From the NCBI RefSeq assembly GCF_030068505.1, contig NZ_JAQOSO010000023.1, positions 6,467 to 50,178 on the forward strand: a stretch of DNA of 43,712 nt. Direction: 5' to 3'. Shown one piece after another: positions 33,193 through 41,195 of this stretch (within the stretch, counting starts at the first letter, position 1; each line of letters opens with the position of its first letter). The notes beneath the pieces are model-generated. The model saw only the letters and a list, made by a program, of their open reading frames with translations, was not told where the DNA came from and searched no databases. The DNA is from Roseofilum capinflatum BLCC-M114. Lineage in GTDB: Bacteria; Cyanobacteriota; Cyanobacteriia; Cyanobacteriales; Desertifilaceae. The position numbers and the translations under genes are program-made.

Positions 33193-34548
33193 TCAATCAT
33201 TCATTTCTTTATAGGTGGCAACAGAGGAGGGAGAAATACGGTTTAGGTAGCGGAAAATCCAATACTTAAAGACGGTATCTAGAATAACCGGAAAGGTCGC
33301 AATAAAAAGGAAAATAAATTCTCGACTTTCGGGGAGTCCAAAATGCCGAGATAAGCCTTCGAGAATCACTTCCCAACCGTGGGGAGAGTGGAACCCAACG
33401 AACATATCGGTAAAAAGGATAATAATGAAGGCTTTGGCACTATCACTTAACCCGTAAACCAAGTCATCCATGAATGATTTAAGGACAGTAATTTCTCGCT
33501 TACTGGTATAAACAACCCAGCCAAAGGCGACAAAGGCAAAAAAGTCCGAGAAGATGTTTTTTACTGCATCGGAGCTGTGAGTTTTAAACTCTTCTTTGAT
33601 TTCCTCTGCTTTGTGATGTAGTTCTTTTTGTACTTCTTCTGGACTCATTTCCGGCAATTCGCCAATCAGCATTTCAAACTTGAGTTGGCTTTCAAATTTT
33701 TCCAATTCCATGAATGCTTCTGCTTCCATGTCTTCATTCAGGAAGATGGAAATTTGCTCTCGTTCTTTAAATTTATCGACAATGGGGCCGACAATAAAAT
33801 TACTGGCAATTTGTTGAGTTAAAAGGGGAATTAGGAACGCCAGCAAGATAAATCTGAGGGAAATAATGGTTTTAAATTTGGAGATCCGAAACCGATTCAT
33901 TAATTCTTCTTCGGTTTTGGGGTCGAGTTCTTTTTGGACTCGTTTGAACGTTCCTAAAATGGTACGAGGCAGAAAGCTAGATTGATCGGAAATGGTTTCA
34001 GCATTAGTAATTTCTTCGACCGTTGGTGGCGGTAGGGATTGGGAGCGATTGGATTGAGAAGATTTGGATTGGGGTACAGTGAGGGATTGAGATGGATCGA
34101 CGGGAATGACGGCTTTAGAATTGGATGAGGTCTGGGAGCCATATCGACTTAAAACTCGATCGATGGTCGTGAGTTTTTCTAGGGTAAGTTGGGAGTCTTC
34201 AATAGGATTTTTGTCCAGATTGATGCTGCTGGATTGCCAAAGGCTATTGGCTAATTTTCGCGATGAAGAGTTGACGAAAAAACGGCTGGTATTGAATTCG
34301 GATAATCGGATGCGAGCGGCGTTTAAGTTGTTGGTCAATTCTTGCTTAAAATAAGCTTGAACTGTGCTATTATATTGGGGAGAATTAGGAACAATCTTCT
34401 GTCCACCAAAGTATTCATCTTCGATCGCCTGAATTTTCAGCACAGCTTCGTAGGCATCATCTAAGGCGCGATCGGGGGTTTGCCAAAACCAGCGATTGAG
34501 AACGCGAAAGGAAGATTGAAGCTTTTGCCAGGGAGAGCCTTTAGCCAT
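33193..34548 (-). CDS. pxcA: Proton extrusion protein PxcA (CemA homologue)
   Basis: The 451-aa protein matches PxcA, needed for light-induced proton extrusion in Synechocystis and homologous to chloroplast CemA. The N-terminal half is soluble, with a Ser/Pro/Gln-rich variable linker (about 165-190). The C-terminal half has about four TM segments: FRISKFKTIISLRFILLAFLIPLLT, FFAFVAFGWVVYT, AFIIILFTDMFVGFHSPHGWEVIL and FIFLFIATFPVILDTVFKYWIFRYLNR. Location is the plasma membrane by family. It is divergent from the helicase-like gene, with a 71-bp gap. Confidence 0.92.
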   Translation of the reverse strand: MAKGSPWQKLQSSFRVLNRWFWQTPDRALDDAYEAVLKIQAIEDEYFGGQKIVPNSPQYNSTVQAYFKQELTNNLNAARIRLSEFNTSRFFVNSSSRKLANSLWQSSSINLDKNPIEDSQLTLEKLTTIDRVLSRYGSQTSSNSKAVIPVDPSQSLTVPQSKSSQSNRSQSLPPPTVEEITNAETISDQSSFLPRTILGTFKRVQKELDPKTEEELMNRFRISKFKTIISLRFILLAFLIPLLTQQIASNFIVGPIVDKFKEREQISIFLNEDMEAEAFMELEKFESQLKFEMLIGELPEMSPEEVQKELHHKAEEIKEEFKTHSSDAVKNIFSDFFAFVAFGWVVYTSKREITVLKSFMDDLVYGLSDSAKAFIIILFTDMFVGFHSPHGWEVILEGLSRHFGLPESREFIFLFIATFPVILDTVFKYWIFRYLNRISPSSVATYKEMND

Positions 34549-34619
34549 GTTATTGCAGAAAATTCAGAGCAAATGGACAGAATTACCAGCGCCTGGCGCT
34601 ATGGATCGTATCTTATCAA

Positions 34620-36755
34620 ATGTCTTTTAACTCGTGTAGCGTGTCTTTCAATTCCCTTTGGATCGTGGGCCCCTCCCGCAGGGGGAAAACCCGTCGCCTG
34701 GTGGAGTACATCGGCGAGCAGGTCGGGCCAGACATGGAGAGTGGCTCCACGGCCAACCCGATGATTCTAGTGTTGGCGGCAACGGGGGATAATCGTTTAG
34801 ATTTGGACGATCGCCTCACCCGTTTAGACCCCCCTCGCGGGGGACTGTTGAGCCAAACCACCACCCCCCTAGGGTTTTGTCTCAATCAAGTCAGTCTGTT
34901 TTGGCCCCAATTAATGCAACAACTGGCGATCGAATCCCAGTTTCCGGTGCGTCTGCGGCCAGAAACTGAGCAAGAATTAGCCCAAGCCCTATGGCAAGAA
35001 GAGTTAGACCGGGAAGCCCTCAGTTTAGACGGGGTTTCCCCCGTGCGCTTGGTGCGGCAACTGTTGGATACTTGGGCCCTAGCAGCAGCTAGTGGGGTAG
35101 CGATCGCCGATATCCCCACCATCCTGGAAGAAGGGCAACTGGGCAATCTAGGGAAAAACCCAGACATCTGGGAAAACATCGGCGTTGCCCTCCAACAGTG
35201 GCGCAGTTGGTGCTTAACCCATGGCTTCCTCACCTATGGACTCGCCCTAGACCTCTATGGACAGCACCTGATCGGCGATCGCCACTACCAAACCTATCTC
35301 CTAGACCGCTACCAAAGCCTCTGCGCCGATGATGTAGACGAATATCCCGCCATCATGCGGTATCTATTCGAGCTATTTCTAGAACAGGAGCGCCCCTGTC
35401 TATTCACCTACAACCCCGATGGCGGCATTCGCGTCGGCTTAAATGCCGATCCCCAGTACATCGCCCAAATTGCTCGTCGTTGCCACATTGAAGACCTGCG
35501 AGAGCAACCCAACCCAGGACTAGCGGGAATCCTCAACCTCGAAGAAATCGAACAAGTCATCAACCCCCTCTTCGCCCAACCCGTGCGACTGCCTCCCGAA
35601 TCGATCCAATCGGTGCAAACCGTCTCGCGATCGCAACTGTTGCGGGAAACTGCCGAAACCCTGATCGATGTGATTAAAAACCAGCACATCCCCCCCCAAG
35701 ACATCGCCATCATCGCCCCCGGTTTAGACGACATCGCCCGCTATACCCTGCTCCATCTCCTCGATCGAGCCGATATTCCCCTACGTCCCCTGAACGAACA
35801 GCGGCCCCTGATCGCCTCTCCCTTGATTCGCGCTCTGCTCACCCTGCTGACGTTGGTGTATCCGGGTTTAGGGCGACTGGTGAACCGAGAGGCGATCGCC
35901 GAAATGCTGATCGTCCTCAGCCATCCCCTCCTGGGAACTCCCCAACCCAACCAACCCCCTCCCTACTGGATCGACCCCGTGCGAGCCGGTCTGATCGCCG
36001 ATCACTGCTACGTTCCCGACCCCGACCATCCCCACCTACTCCCCATGGAAGTCTTTGAGCGATGGGATCGGTTAGGCCATCTTCCTAGCAACGCCTACAA
36101 CCAAATCCGAACCTGGATTGAGAACCAAAAACAAGAATACTCCGAACGTCTCTTGACAACTCCCCTCATCTTCCTCGATCGCGCCATTACCCGCTTTCTC
36201 CTCACCCATACCCTGCCCTACGACCAACTAGCCGCCATCCGGGAACTGATGGAAACTGCCCATCACTACTGGCAAATTCATCAGCGCTTGCATCCTGAGC
36301 GCTCCCCTCTAAAGCAATTTATCCAACTGCTGCGCCAGGGCACAATTAGCGCCAACCCTTACCCCGTCCGACCCACTGGCCCCAAAGCCAACGCCGTCAC
36401 CCTAGCCACCATTTTCCAATACCGTTCCAGTCGTCTGTCCCACCGATACCACTTTTGGCTCGATGCCAGTTCTCCCCTATGGCTCAAAGGGGGAGCAGCG
36501 AACCTCTGGGCTGCGCCCCTGTTTTTACAACACCGTTTAGGCAAACCCTGGACAGTGGAACACACCCAAGAAGCTGATGAAGAACGACTCCGGCGCATTT
36601 TGCTCGATTTACTCAGTCGCGTAGAGGAGCGACTGTATCTGTGTCATAGCGATTTAGCCGTCAATGGTACAGAACAAACCGGGCCTTTATTTGCGTTGGT
36701 GAGCGCGAGTCTTGAGTTGAGGAATCAGGAGGAGTTGATCGGTTCTAACGATTGA
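34620..36755 (+). CDS. AddB-like / SF1 helicase-related protein
   Basis: The 711-aa protein starts with a P-loop (WIVGPSRRGKTRRLVEYI, near residue 14). A motif II-like DDVDEYPAIMRYLFELF lies mid-protein, and ERLYLCHSDLAVNGTEQTGPL near the end resembles SF1 motifs V-VI. Regions such as PPQDIAIIAPGLDDI and PLRPLNEQRPLIASPLIRALLTL are typical of the UvrD-C fold. It is shorter than AddB (about 1150 aa) and lacks the C-terminal nuclease and Fe-S cluster. Orthologues in cyanobacteria are often labelled only recombinase family protein. Codon use is richer in C-ending codons than its neighbours. Helicase activity is not proven. Confidence 0.7.
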   Translation: MSFNSCSVSFNSLWIVGPSRRGKTRRLVEYIGEQVGPDMESGSTANPMILVLAATGDNRLDLDDRLTRLDPPRGGLLSQTTTPLGFCLNQVSLFWPQLMQQLAIESQFPVRLRPETEQELAQALWQEELDREALSLDGVSPVRLVRQLLDTWALAAASGVAIADIPTILEEGQLGNLGKNPDIWENIGVALQQWRSWCLTHGFLTYGLALDLYGQHLIGDRHYQTYLLDRYQSLCADDVDEYPAIMRYLFELFLEQERPCLFTYNPDGGIRVGLNADPQYIAQIARRCHIEDLREQPNPGLAGILNLEEIEQVINPLFAQPVRLPPESIQSVQTVSRSQLLRETAETLIDVIKNQHIPPQDIAIIAPGLDDIARYTLLHLLDRADIPLRPLNEQRPLIASPLIRALLTLLTLVYPGLGRLVNREAIAEMLIVLSHPLLGTPQPNQPPPYWIDPVRAGLIADHCYVPDPDHPHLLPMEVFERWDRLGHLPSNAYNQIRTWIENQKQEYSERLLTTPLIFLDRAITRFLLTHTLPYDQLAAIRELMETAHHYWQIHQRLHPERSPLKQFIQLLRQGTISANPYPVRPTGPKANAVTLATIFQYRSSRLSHRYHFWLDASSPLWLKGGAANLWAAPLFLQHRLGKPWTVEHTQEADEERLRRILLDLLSRVEERLYLCHSDLAVNGTEQTGPLFALVSASLELRNQEELIGSND

Positions 36756-36861
36756 TGGCGATCGCTGAAAGTATGATAAATAAAAACCCATTCAGCCAGC
36801 GTCCAAGATATACTCGACATAAGACGACCTACTTGTTTTGTCAGATTCTAGGGCAAGCGAT

Positions 36862-37551
36862 ATGAAATCCTATGCAACCTCCTCTGCAAGAGCAGAAATG
36901 AACGAACTGCGCCGCTTAAAAGGCCTATTGCCGCCAGAACTGCAAAGTTGGGTGATCGTAGAGGTGGCAACAGAAATGAACCCTCCCTTGGTGCGATCCG
37001 AAGAAATTGGCAATGATGAAGTGGAAATTCAGATTGATTTGGCCAAATGGGATCAACTGGCGATCGACCAACGCAATCTCCTCTTTTGGCATGAAGTGGG
37101 GCGGATTCAGAATGATACGATTCCCAAAGATGGCTGGGAAATGGCAGCCCTAGCCATTGGTTTAGGGGGCGCAGTGGGAGAGCTGTGGGTACAAGATGGC
37201 TTGTTGCTTCTGCTCGCCCTGGCGTTATGTGGCGTTTCCGGTTATCGCCTCTATCAGAAAAATAACCCCGAAAAGACTTTACAGGAAGCCATTCAAGCGG
37301 ATGAAAAGGCGATCGCCTTAGCCACCCGTTTTGGCTATACCCTGCCCAATGCCTACAAGAGTCTGGGCAGTGCCTTAAAAATCTTAATCGAACAAAACCC
37401 GAAAAAACGCCAACGCAGCCGCTATGAAGCCCGCTTGCAAGCTCTCAAGCGCAGTGCATCCAAGGCGAAAGCTAGAGCGAAGGGTAAAACGGATGCTCCC
37501 TTTGCGGCTGAACCCGAACCGGATTATCGTTCGGAAAATATCTTTGGTTGA
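36862..37551 (+). CDS. DUF3318 domain protein
   Basis: About 229 aa. ARAEMNELRRLKGLLPPELQSWVIVEVATEMNPPL and LLFWHEVGRIQND mark the DUF3318 domain found throughout cyanobacteria; a HEVxR-like histidine/glutamate pair is notable but no metalloprotease HExxH is present. One or two hydrophobic segments (about 98-130: ALAIGLGG, LLLLLALALCGVSGYRLY) suggest membrane association. The C-terminus is Lys/Arg/Ala-rich. The ATG at 36862 is preferred to a TTG at 36838. Function unknown. Confidence 0.8.
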   Translation: MKSYATSSARAEMNELRRLKGLLPPELQSWVIVEVATEMNPPLVRSEEIGNDEVEIQIDLAKWDQLAIDQRNLLFWHEVGRIQNDTIPKDGWEMAALAIGLGGAVGELWVQDGLLLLLALALCGVSGYRLYQKNNPEKTLQEAIQADEKAIALATRFGYTLPNAYKSLGSALKILIEQNPKKRQRSRYEARLQALKRSASKAKARAKGKTDAPFAAEPEPDYRSENIFG

Positions 37552-37646
37552 GTCTCAGGAGTGAGGAGTAAGGAGGAATTTTTGGGTCTCCCTATTCCTT
37601 ATTTCTGTTTTTCGGTTGCGATCGCTCTTTATATCAGATAACTAGG

Positions 37647-37910
37647 TTAGCCAAAGAAGCGTTCATAATCATCATGATTGCCAATCCAAAACCAGGTTAC
37701 TGTATCGTTTTCCTTGAATCCCAAAACTCGATAATTGCGCGTCACTCGTACTGACCAAATCTCCTCCTCTGAGTTAATACACTTAAAATGGAGAGAGGGA
37801 TGAAAGGGATTGTCCGCCCATAGCCGATAGGCCTTGCGGGTGCGTTCTCGAACCTCCTGATTAAGCTGACGATACTGCTGCCAAAATGAAGGCAGAACCT
37901 CAGATTTCAT
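37647..37910 (-). CDS. RelE/ParE-superfamily toxin
   Basis: The 87-aa protein has the RelE fold pattern: SFWQQYRQLNQEVRERTRKAYRLWADNPFHPSLHFKCI, then EIWSVRVTRNYRVLGF with conserved arginines, and a final WFWIGNHDDYERFF. It lies 4 bp into the end of the antitoxin frame. It is most likely a ribosome-dependent mRNA interferase, though ParE-type gyrase action cannot be excluded. Confidence 0.85.
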   Translation of the reverse strand: MKSEVLPSFWQQYRQLNQEVRERTRKAYRLWADNPFHPSLHFKCINSEEEIWSVRVTRNYRVLGFKENDTVTWFWIGNHDDYERFFG

Positions 37911-38134
37911 AACTGCTCATAATCCATTTTTGTCGCTTTTCCCGCAGCGCGTTCTTGTTTCGCTTGTCGTGCGGCTGCAACTAAGGCGGATTGGGTGCGA
38001 CGAAAGGACTCATCCCACTGTTTTTCATCCTGTAAATCGGCAATATACTCGCGCACATGAGCGACGATTTGCTGTTGAATTTCATCGGGTAAAGGCTCTA
38101 CCATCTCTACCAAATCTTTAATGGCTAATGACAT
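37907..38134 (-). CDS. Antitoxin partner of the RelE-like toxin
   Basis: The 75-aa protein is helical and charged: LAIKDLVEMVEPLPDEIQQQIVAHVREYIADLQDEKQWDESF, then a tail of Arg/Lys/Ala-rich repeats ending KATKMDYEQL. AGGAG 6 nt before the ATG at 38134 sets the start. The overlap with the toxin by 4 bp and the order antitoxin-toxin support the assignment; the DNA-binding type is uncertain. Confidence 0.78.
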   Translation of the reverse strand: MSLAIKDLVEMVEPLPDEIQQQIVAHVREYIADLQDEKQWDESFRRTQSALVAAARQAKQERAAGKATKMDYEQL

Positions 38135-38289
38135 GATCTGCTCCTATTAGGATTTCGTTTGATGATTTAGAGAGCTGCTTGTCTGGATTTTGGCGATCGC
38201 CATTTCTCTCGATTCCTTCTACTTTACCGCGATTCATGACGATGATGCGATCGCTCATAAACTTGACGACGCTTTTCACAGAACACTTG
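38135..38289. other. Gap with decayed coding sequence
   Basis: The stretch between the antitoxin start and the duplicated gene tail holds no intact gene. It includes the antitoxin Shine-Dalgarno (AGGAG), a fragment of an ABC ATPase at 38211-38258, and two GCGATCGC octamers. Confidence 0.5.
38211..38258 (-). pseudogene. Remnant of an ABC transporter ATPase
   Basis: A 16-codon minus-strand fragment reads MSDRIIVMNRGKVEGI, matching the segment after the H-switch in PotA/CysA-type import ATPases (M-SDRI-VMN-G-VEQIG). No Walker motifs or other parts of the gene are near. It is either a debris fragment of a lost transporter gene or a chance match of a short conserved string. Confidence 0.45.
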
Positions 38290-38546
38290 TTAAGGGTTTT
38301 TGCGACCCGATCGCCCCCTAGCACTGCACCAGATTAACAGTTTTACGCCACCCCAGGCGACAACAGCGAAGGCAAAGCTCACCAGAACGGCGATGATAAA
38401 GGGATGGAGGCGATCGCCATGATTTTGTTGCAATGGCGAAGTCCAGGGGTAGTCAAAGATAAGTGCTGAGGTGGATGCAACGATCGCACCCACGGCGATC
38501 GCGCTCCCAAAGGTTTGGATCTGATGCTCTAGGTTGCGATCGCTTT
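38290..38546 (-). pseudogene. Duplicated 3' end of the two-TM gene (distal copy)
   Basis: About 85 codons repeat the last part of the gene at 39216-40712 without indels: it opens SDRNLEHQIQTFGSAIAV and includes both TM helices and the basic tail SARGRSGRKNP before a TAA. It has no start of its own of any quality and no 5' part, so it is a remnant. It starts directly after, and in frame with, the stop codon of the VapC gene. Divergence from the other copy is greatest in the loop between the two TM helices. Confidence 0.85.
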
Positions 38547-38958
38547 AGCTCAAACTCTCCTCAACCCAATTTTCTAGACTCAACCCTTCAACCCAGCTAA
38601 ATTCTCTAATATTATTAGTAACTAATGTCACTCCTCGATTCACCGCTTGGGCTGCAATCAGTAAATCATAACTGCCAATGGGTTCCCCCTGTTGCTCTAA
38701 AGTGGCTCGAATTTGACCAAATTTTTGTGCATCTTCTGGGCAGAAATCGACGATCTGAAACGGTGAACAAAAGCGAGTTAAGGTCTCTCGGTTGCGCTGG
38801 GGATTTTGGCTTTTTGCTGCTCCATACTCCAGTTCTGCTAAGGTGATGATGGAAATTCCAACATCTCCAGTATTAACCTTCTGCAATCGCTCCTTTACAA
38901 TGAGAGGTTTCTGCTTGATCGCATAAATACAAATATTGGTATCGAGTAAGAACCTCAT
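38545..38958 (-). CDS. vapC: PIN-domain toxin (VapC)
   Basis: This 137-aa PIN nuclease is complete. Acidic residues are visible in RFLLDTNICIYAI, in TLAELEYG (Glu), in GSYDLLIAAQAV and near VTNNIREF. It shows the same subtype as the truncated toxin at 21691. It overlaps its antitoxin by 4 bp. The stop codon falls exactly at the boundary of the duplicated gene tail downstream. Confidence 0.92.
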   Translation of the reverse strand: MRFLLDTNICIYAIKQKPLIVKERLQKVNTGDVGISIITLAELEYGAAKSQNPQRNRETLTRFCSPFQIVDFCPEDAQKFGQIRATLEQQGEPIGSYDLLIAAQAVNRGVTLVTNNIREFSWVEGLSLENWVEESLS

Positions 38959-39194
38959 GAAAAGATATCCTCTCGTTCTGGGAGTTCAGGTTGTTCTCGA
39001 ACCTCTAAAAAGTCAGGGGTAAACTGGTATAAGTTATTCCACCATCGATCGTCAAAATATTCCCCAGGCTCAGACAGTTGCTGTTGGGTTTCGCTGTCGT
39101 CTGCTGTGACCTGATTGATATAGGCTAAAACCCGATCGATCTGTGATTCGGGTAGGGTTTGAATGGCTTGAATGAGTCTTTCTCTAGCGGTCAT
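38955..39194 (-). CDS. Antitoxin partner of VapC
   Basis: The 79-aa protein starts with the helix ARERLIQAIQTLPESQIDRVLAYINQV, typical of small cyanobacterial antitoxins, and ends with an acidic, aromatic tail (DDRWWNNLYQF, REQPELPEREDIF) suited to binding a PIN toxin. It sits upstream of vapC with a 4-bp overlap. It begins 21 bp after the stop of the two-TM gene. Confidence 0.8.
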   Translation of the reverse strand: MTARERLIQAIQTLPESQIDRVLAYINQVTADDSETQQQLSEPGEYFDDRWWNNLYQFTPDFLEVREQPELPEREDIFS

Positions 39195-39215
39195 CTTTGG
39201 TTTACCTCTGGGATA

Positions 39216-40712
39216 TTAACGGTTTTTGCGACCTGATCGCCCCCTAGCACTGCACCAGATGAACAGTTTTACGCCACCCCAGGCGACAACAGCGAAGGCA
39301 AAGCTGACGAGAACGGCGATGCTAAAGGGATGGAGCTGATCGCCATGATGCTCTTGCCAGGGAAATGTCAAGGGTTCCTGGAAGATGAGCGTGGAGGTGG
39401 AGGCAACGATCGCACCGACGGCGATCGCACTCCCGAAGGTTTGGATTTGATGCTCTAGGTGGCGATCGCTTTCTGCTTGGTCAATTTCCACTAAACCACG
39501 AATGGTATTAATTGCCGTGTCTAACAGTCGTTCCCCTTGCTGGAGATAGACCAAATCAGCCGCAATTTGTCGCTGAAACCGTTGAAACGTGCGATCGGTT
39601 TTATCGCGCCAAACACTTAAATTACTGTCACAATTAGTTTCCATGCGGCTCAGGGTATCGAGATAATTCTCTTGATTAATGGCGATCGTATTCTGAAACG
39701 TTTCCAGACTGCGAATTCGCTGGGAATAGCGCAAAGACAAGTCTAACAGATTTTTGATTTGCTGTTTCAGTTTCTTTAAATCTTCGTCTGATAAATCTGG
39801 AGGAATACTGGTCGGAATATTTTTAGGAAACTTTTTTATCGCCTTTTCAATTTTTTTAATATCCTTCTGGGCTTTTTTATATTCTTTGCGGCTATCGAGA
39901 AAATTCTGTTGATTTTTATGATCGTACAAAAACAGTTCCGGTAAATCCCACTGAATTTGCTTGAGCTTCTTGGTCGTGTCTTCCTCAAAAATCAATAAAA
40001 TCAGAATCTTTCCATAGGGATGGAGCCGAAAAATAGTTTTATACTCGTAAATATAGCCCCCTAAGAATTCCCCACAGTGGTAAAATGGTGGGGCTTGCTC
40101 TAGGGAGTCGAGTTGCAGAAATTGCTTTAATACTTCATTAGCAACAGATTTTAAGCTCTCGGCTTTTTCTGGACGGTCTTGGGCAATAAAACCACTCAAA
40201 AAAAGGGTAGTGCCCCAAAACGCTTGGCTCAGAATTTCTCCGGTTTTATTCGGTTCACCTGAATACGTGCCAGAGAAAAATTCCTTTGGGGGTTTGACTT
40301 GGGATAAATCAGAGAAAGAAATCTCGTTATCGTCTGATTCTTGCGGACAAAATAAGGTGAGAGCAAAACCATAGGTATCATTGAGAAACTGAGGATAAAG
40401 AAATCCCTGATATTTTGGCGGTAAGCTAATCCAGACAATTCCTCTTCCTTCGGAATCTGGGATTAAATCAAAATTGGCTAATTTAGAATCGATAAGATCC
40501 TGGAAATCGCCACGGAAATTGAGGATAACTGGCTGGCTATTTGGAGTGAGGATATGATAAGAGTTTAATAGACCTTGATAGTAAGAAGTAACCGAAGCAA
40601 TATGAATATTTTGTTCGGTAAAATTTGTGAAATGGAGAGGTTTTAAGTGATAACTGAACAAGCGGATATTTAGGGCACAAATTGAGTTTATTTCTGTATT
40701 CATATTTCCCAT
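39216..40712 (-). CDS. Coiled-coil protein with C-terminal two-TM hairpin; candidate membrane effector
   Basis: This 498-aa protein matches no family I know. Residues 1-260 form a soluble alpha/beta region (SQPVILNFRGDF, GIVWISLPPKYQGFLYP, GKILILLIFEED). Residues about 270-420 are predicted coiled coil (SRKEYKKAQKDIKKIEKAIKK; IKNLLDLSLRYSQRIRSLETF). Two TM helices close the protein: about 430-448 (FGSAIAVGAIVASTSTLIF) and about 463-487 (FSIAVLVSFAFAVVAWGGVKLFIW), with a basic tail. The coil-then-two-TM shape recalls CorA-like membrane effectors. It lies downstream of the CHAT protease and the 122-aa gene. Its 3' 256 bp are duplicated past the VapBC module. A pore or membrane-damaging role is inference. 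Confidence 0.75.
   Translation of the reverse strand: MGNMNTEINSICALNIRLFSYHLKPLHFTNFTEQNIHIASVTSYYQGLLNSYHILTPNSQPVILNFRGDFQDLIDSKLANFDLIPDSEGRGIVWISLPPKYQGFLYPQFLNDTYGFALTLFCPQESDDNEISFSDLSQVKPPKEFFSGTYSGEPNKTGEILSQAFWGTTLFLSGFIAQDRPEKAESLKSVANEVLKQFLQLDSLEQAPPFYHCGEFLGGYIYEYKTIFRLHPYGKILILLIFEEDTTKKLKQIQWDLPELFLYDHKNQQNFLDSRKEYKKAQKDIKKIEKAIKKFPKNIPTSIPPDLSDEDLKKLKQQIKNLLDLSLRYSQRIRSLETFQNTIAINQENYLDTLSRMETNCDSNLSVWRDKTDRTFQRFQRQIAADLVYLQQGERLLDTAINTIRGLVEIDQAESDRHLEHQIQTFGSAIAVGAIVASTSTLIFQEPLTFPWQEHHGDQLHPFSIAVLVSFAFAVVAWGGVKLFIWCSARGRSGRKNR
39217..39472. repeat. 256-bp direct repeat flanking VapBC (proximal copy)
   Basis: This copy (39217-39472) matches 38291-38546 with a constant offset of 926 bp and no gaps. 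It covers the end of the two-TM gene and ends, at its left, at that gene's stop codon. The repeat encloses the VapBC pair. Confidence 0.85.
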
Positions 40713-40724
40713 TTGGTTGCTTTT

Positions 40725-40748
40725 CCCCTTCTCCTGCGGGAGAAGGGG
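40725..40748. repeat. REP-like palindrome CCCCTTCTCC
   Basis: CCCCTTCTCC (40725-40734) pairs with GGAGAAGGGG (40739-40748) around a 4-nt loop, followed by GGTAGGGGGATGAGGGG. It lies in the leader of the two-TM gene. It is of the same class as the CTCTCCC/GGGAGAG repeat inside the CHAT gene. Confidence 0.7.
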
Positions 40749-40806
40749 GTAGGGGGATGAGGGGCAGCCATTACATAACTCATTTAGGTTTGCTATATAT
40801 TAGAGT

Positions 40807-41175
40807 TTAGTTTGATGATTGAGAGGGTGGGTTATCTCGATTTTGCCTATCTTTGATTGCAGAACGCAAACTGTCATTCGTAATCGGTTGGTCTGGCTCT
40901 GAGCGCCGAGGTGGGGTCTCATTAGGTTTGAGAGGGTCACATCTCACGTTCTGTAGAGCAGTCTTGACGGATTCATAATCATGGTCATCCAGCCAATCTA
41001 TAATCACCTCCTCAATGTCTTCATAATCCTCATCGGCAAGGGGATCTAGTTTTTCATCCAGTTCTGCCCAAGTTTCCTGGTTGCAATTGGTAAACATGGA
41101 GGGTTGTTGCTGCAAAAGGTACTGGAATTTAGCAACTCGTTCTTTACTGATTTGACTCGGATTGGTGAAAGCCAT
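40807..41175 (-). CDS. Small acidic protein between the CHAT protease and the two-TM protein
   Basis: The 122-aa protein is not recognised. Residues 1-80 look helical and acidic (KERVAKFQYLLQQQ, WAELDEKLDPLADEDYED, IEEVIIDWLDDHDYESVKTAL), like small adaptor domains in protease conflict operons. The last 40 residues are disordered in look (PNETPPRRSEPDQP, RDNPPSQSSN). GAGGA 6 nt before the ATG at 41175 decides the start. The gap to the upstream CHAT stop is 20 bp, so it is in the same operon. Confidence 0.65.
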   Translation of the reverse strand: MAFTNPSQISKERVAKFQYLLQQQPSMFTNCNQETWAELDEKLDPLADEDYEDIEEVIIDWLDDHDYESVKTALQNVRCDPLKPNETPPRRSEPDQPITNDSLRSAIKDRQNRDNPPSQSSN

Positions 41176-41195
41176 GATATTCCTCTGGATTATTT

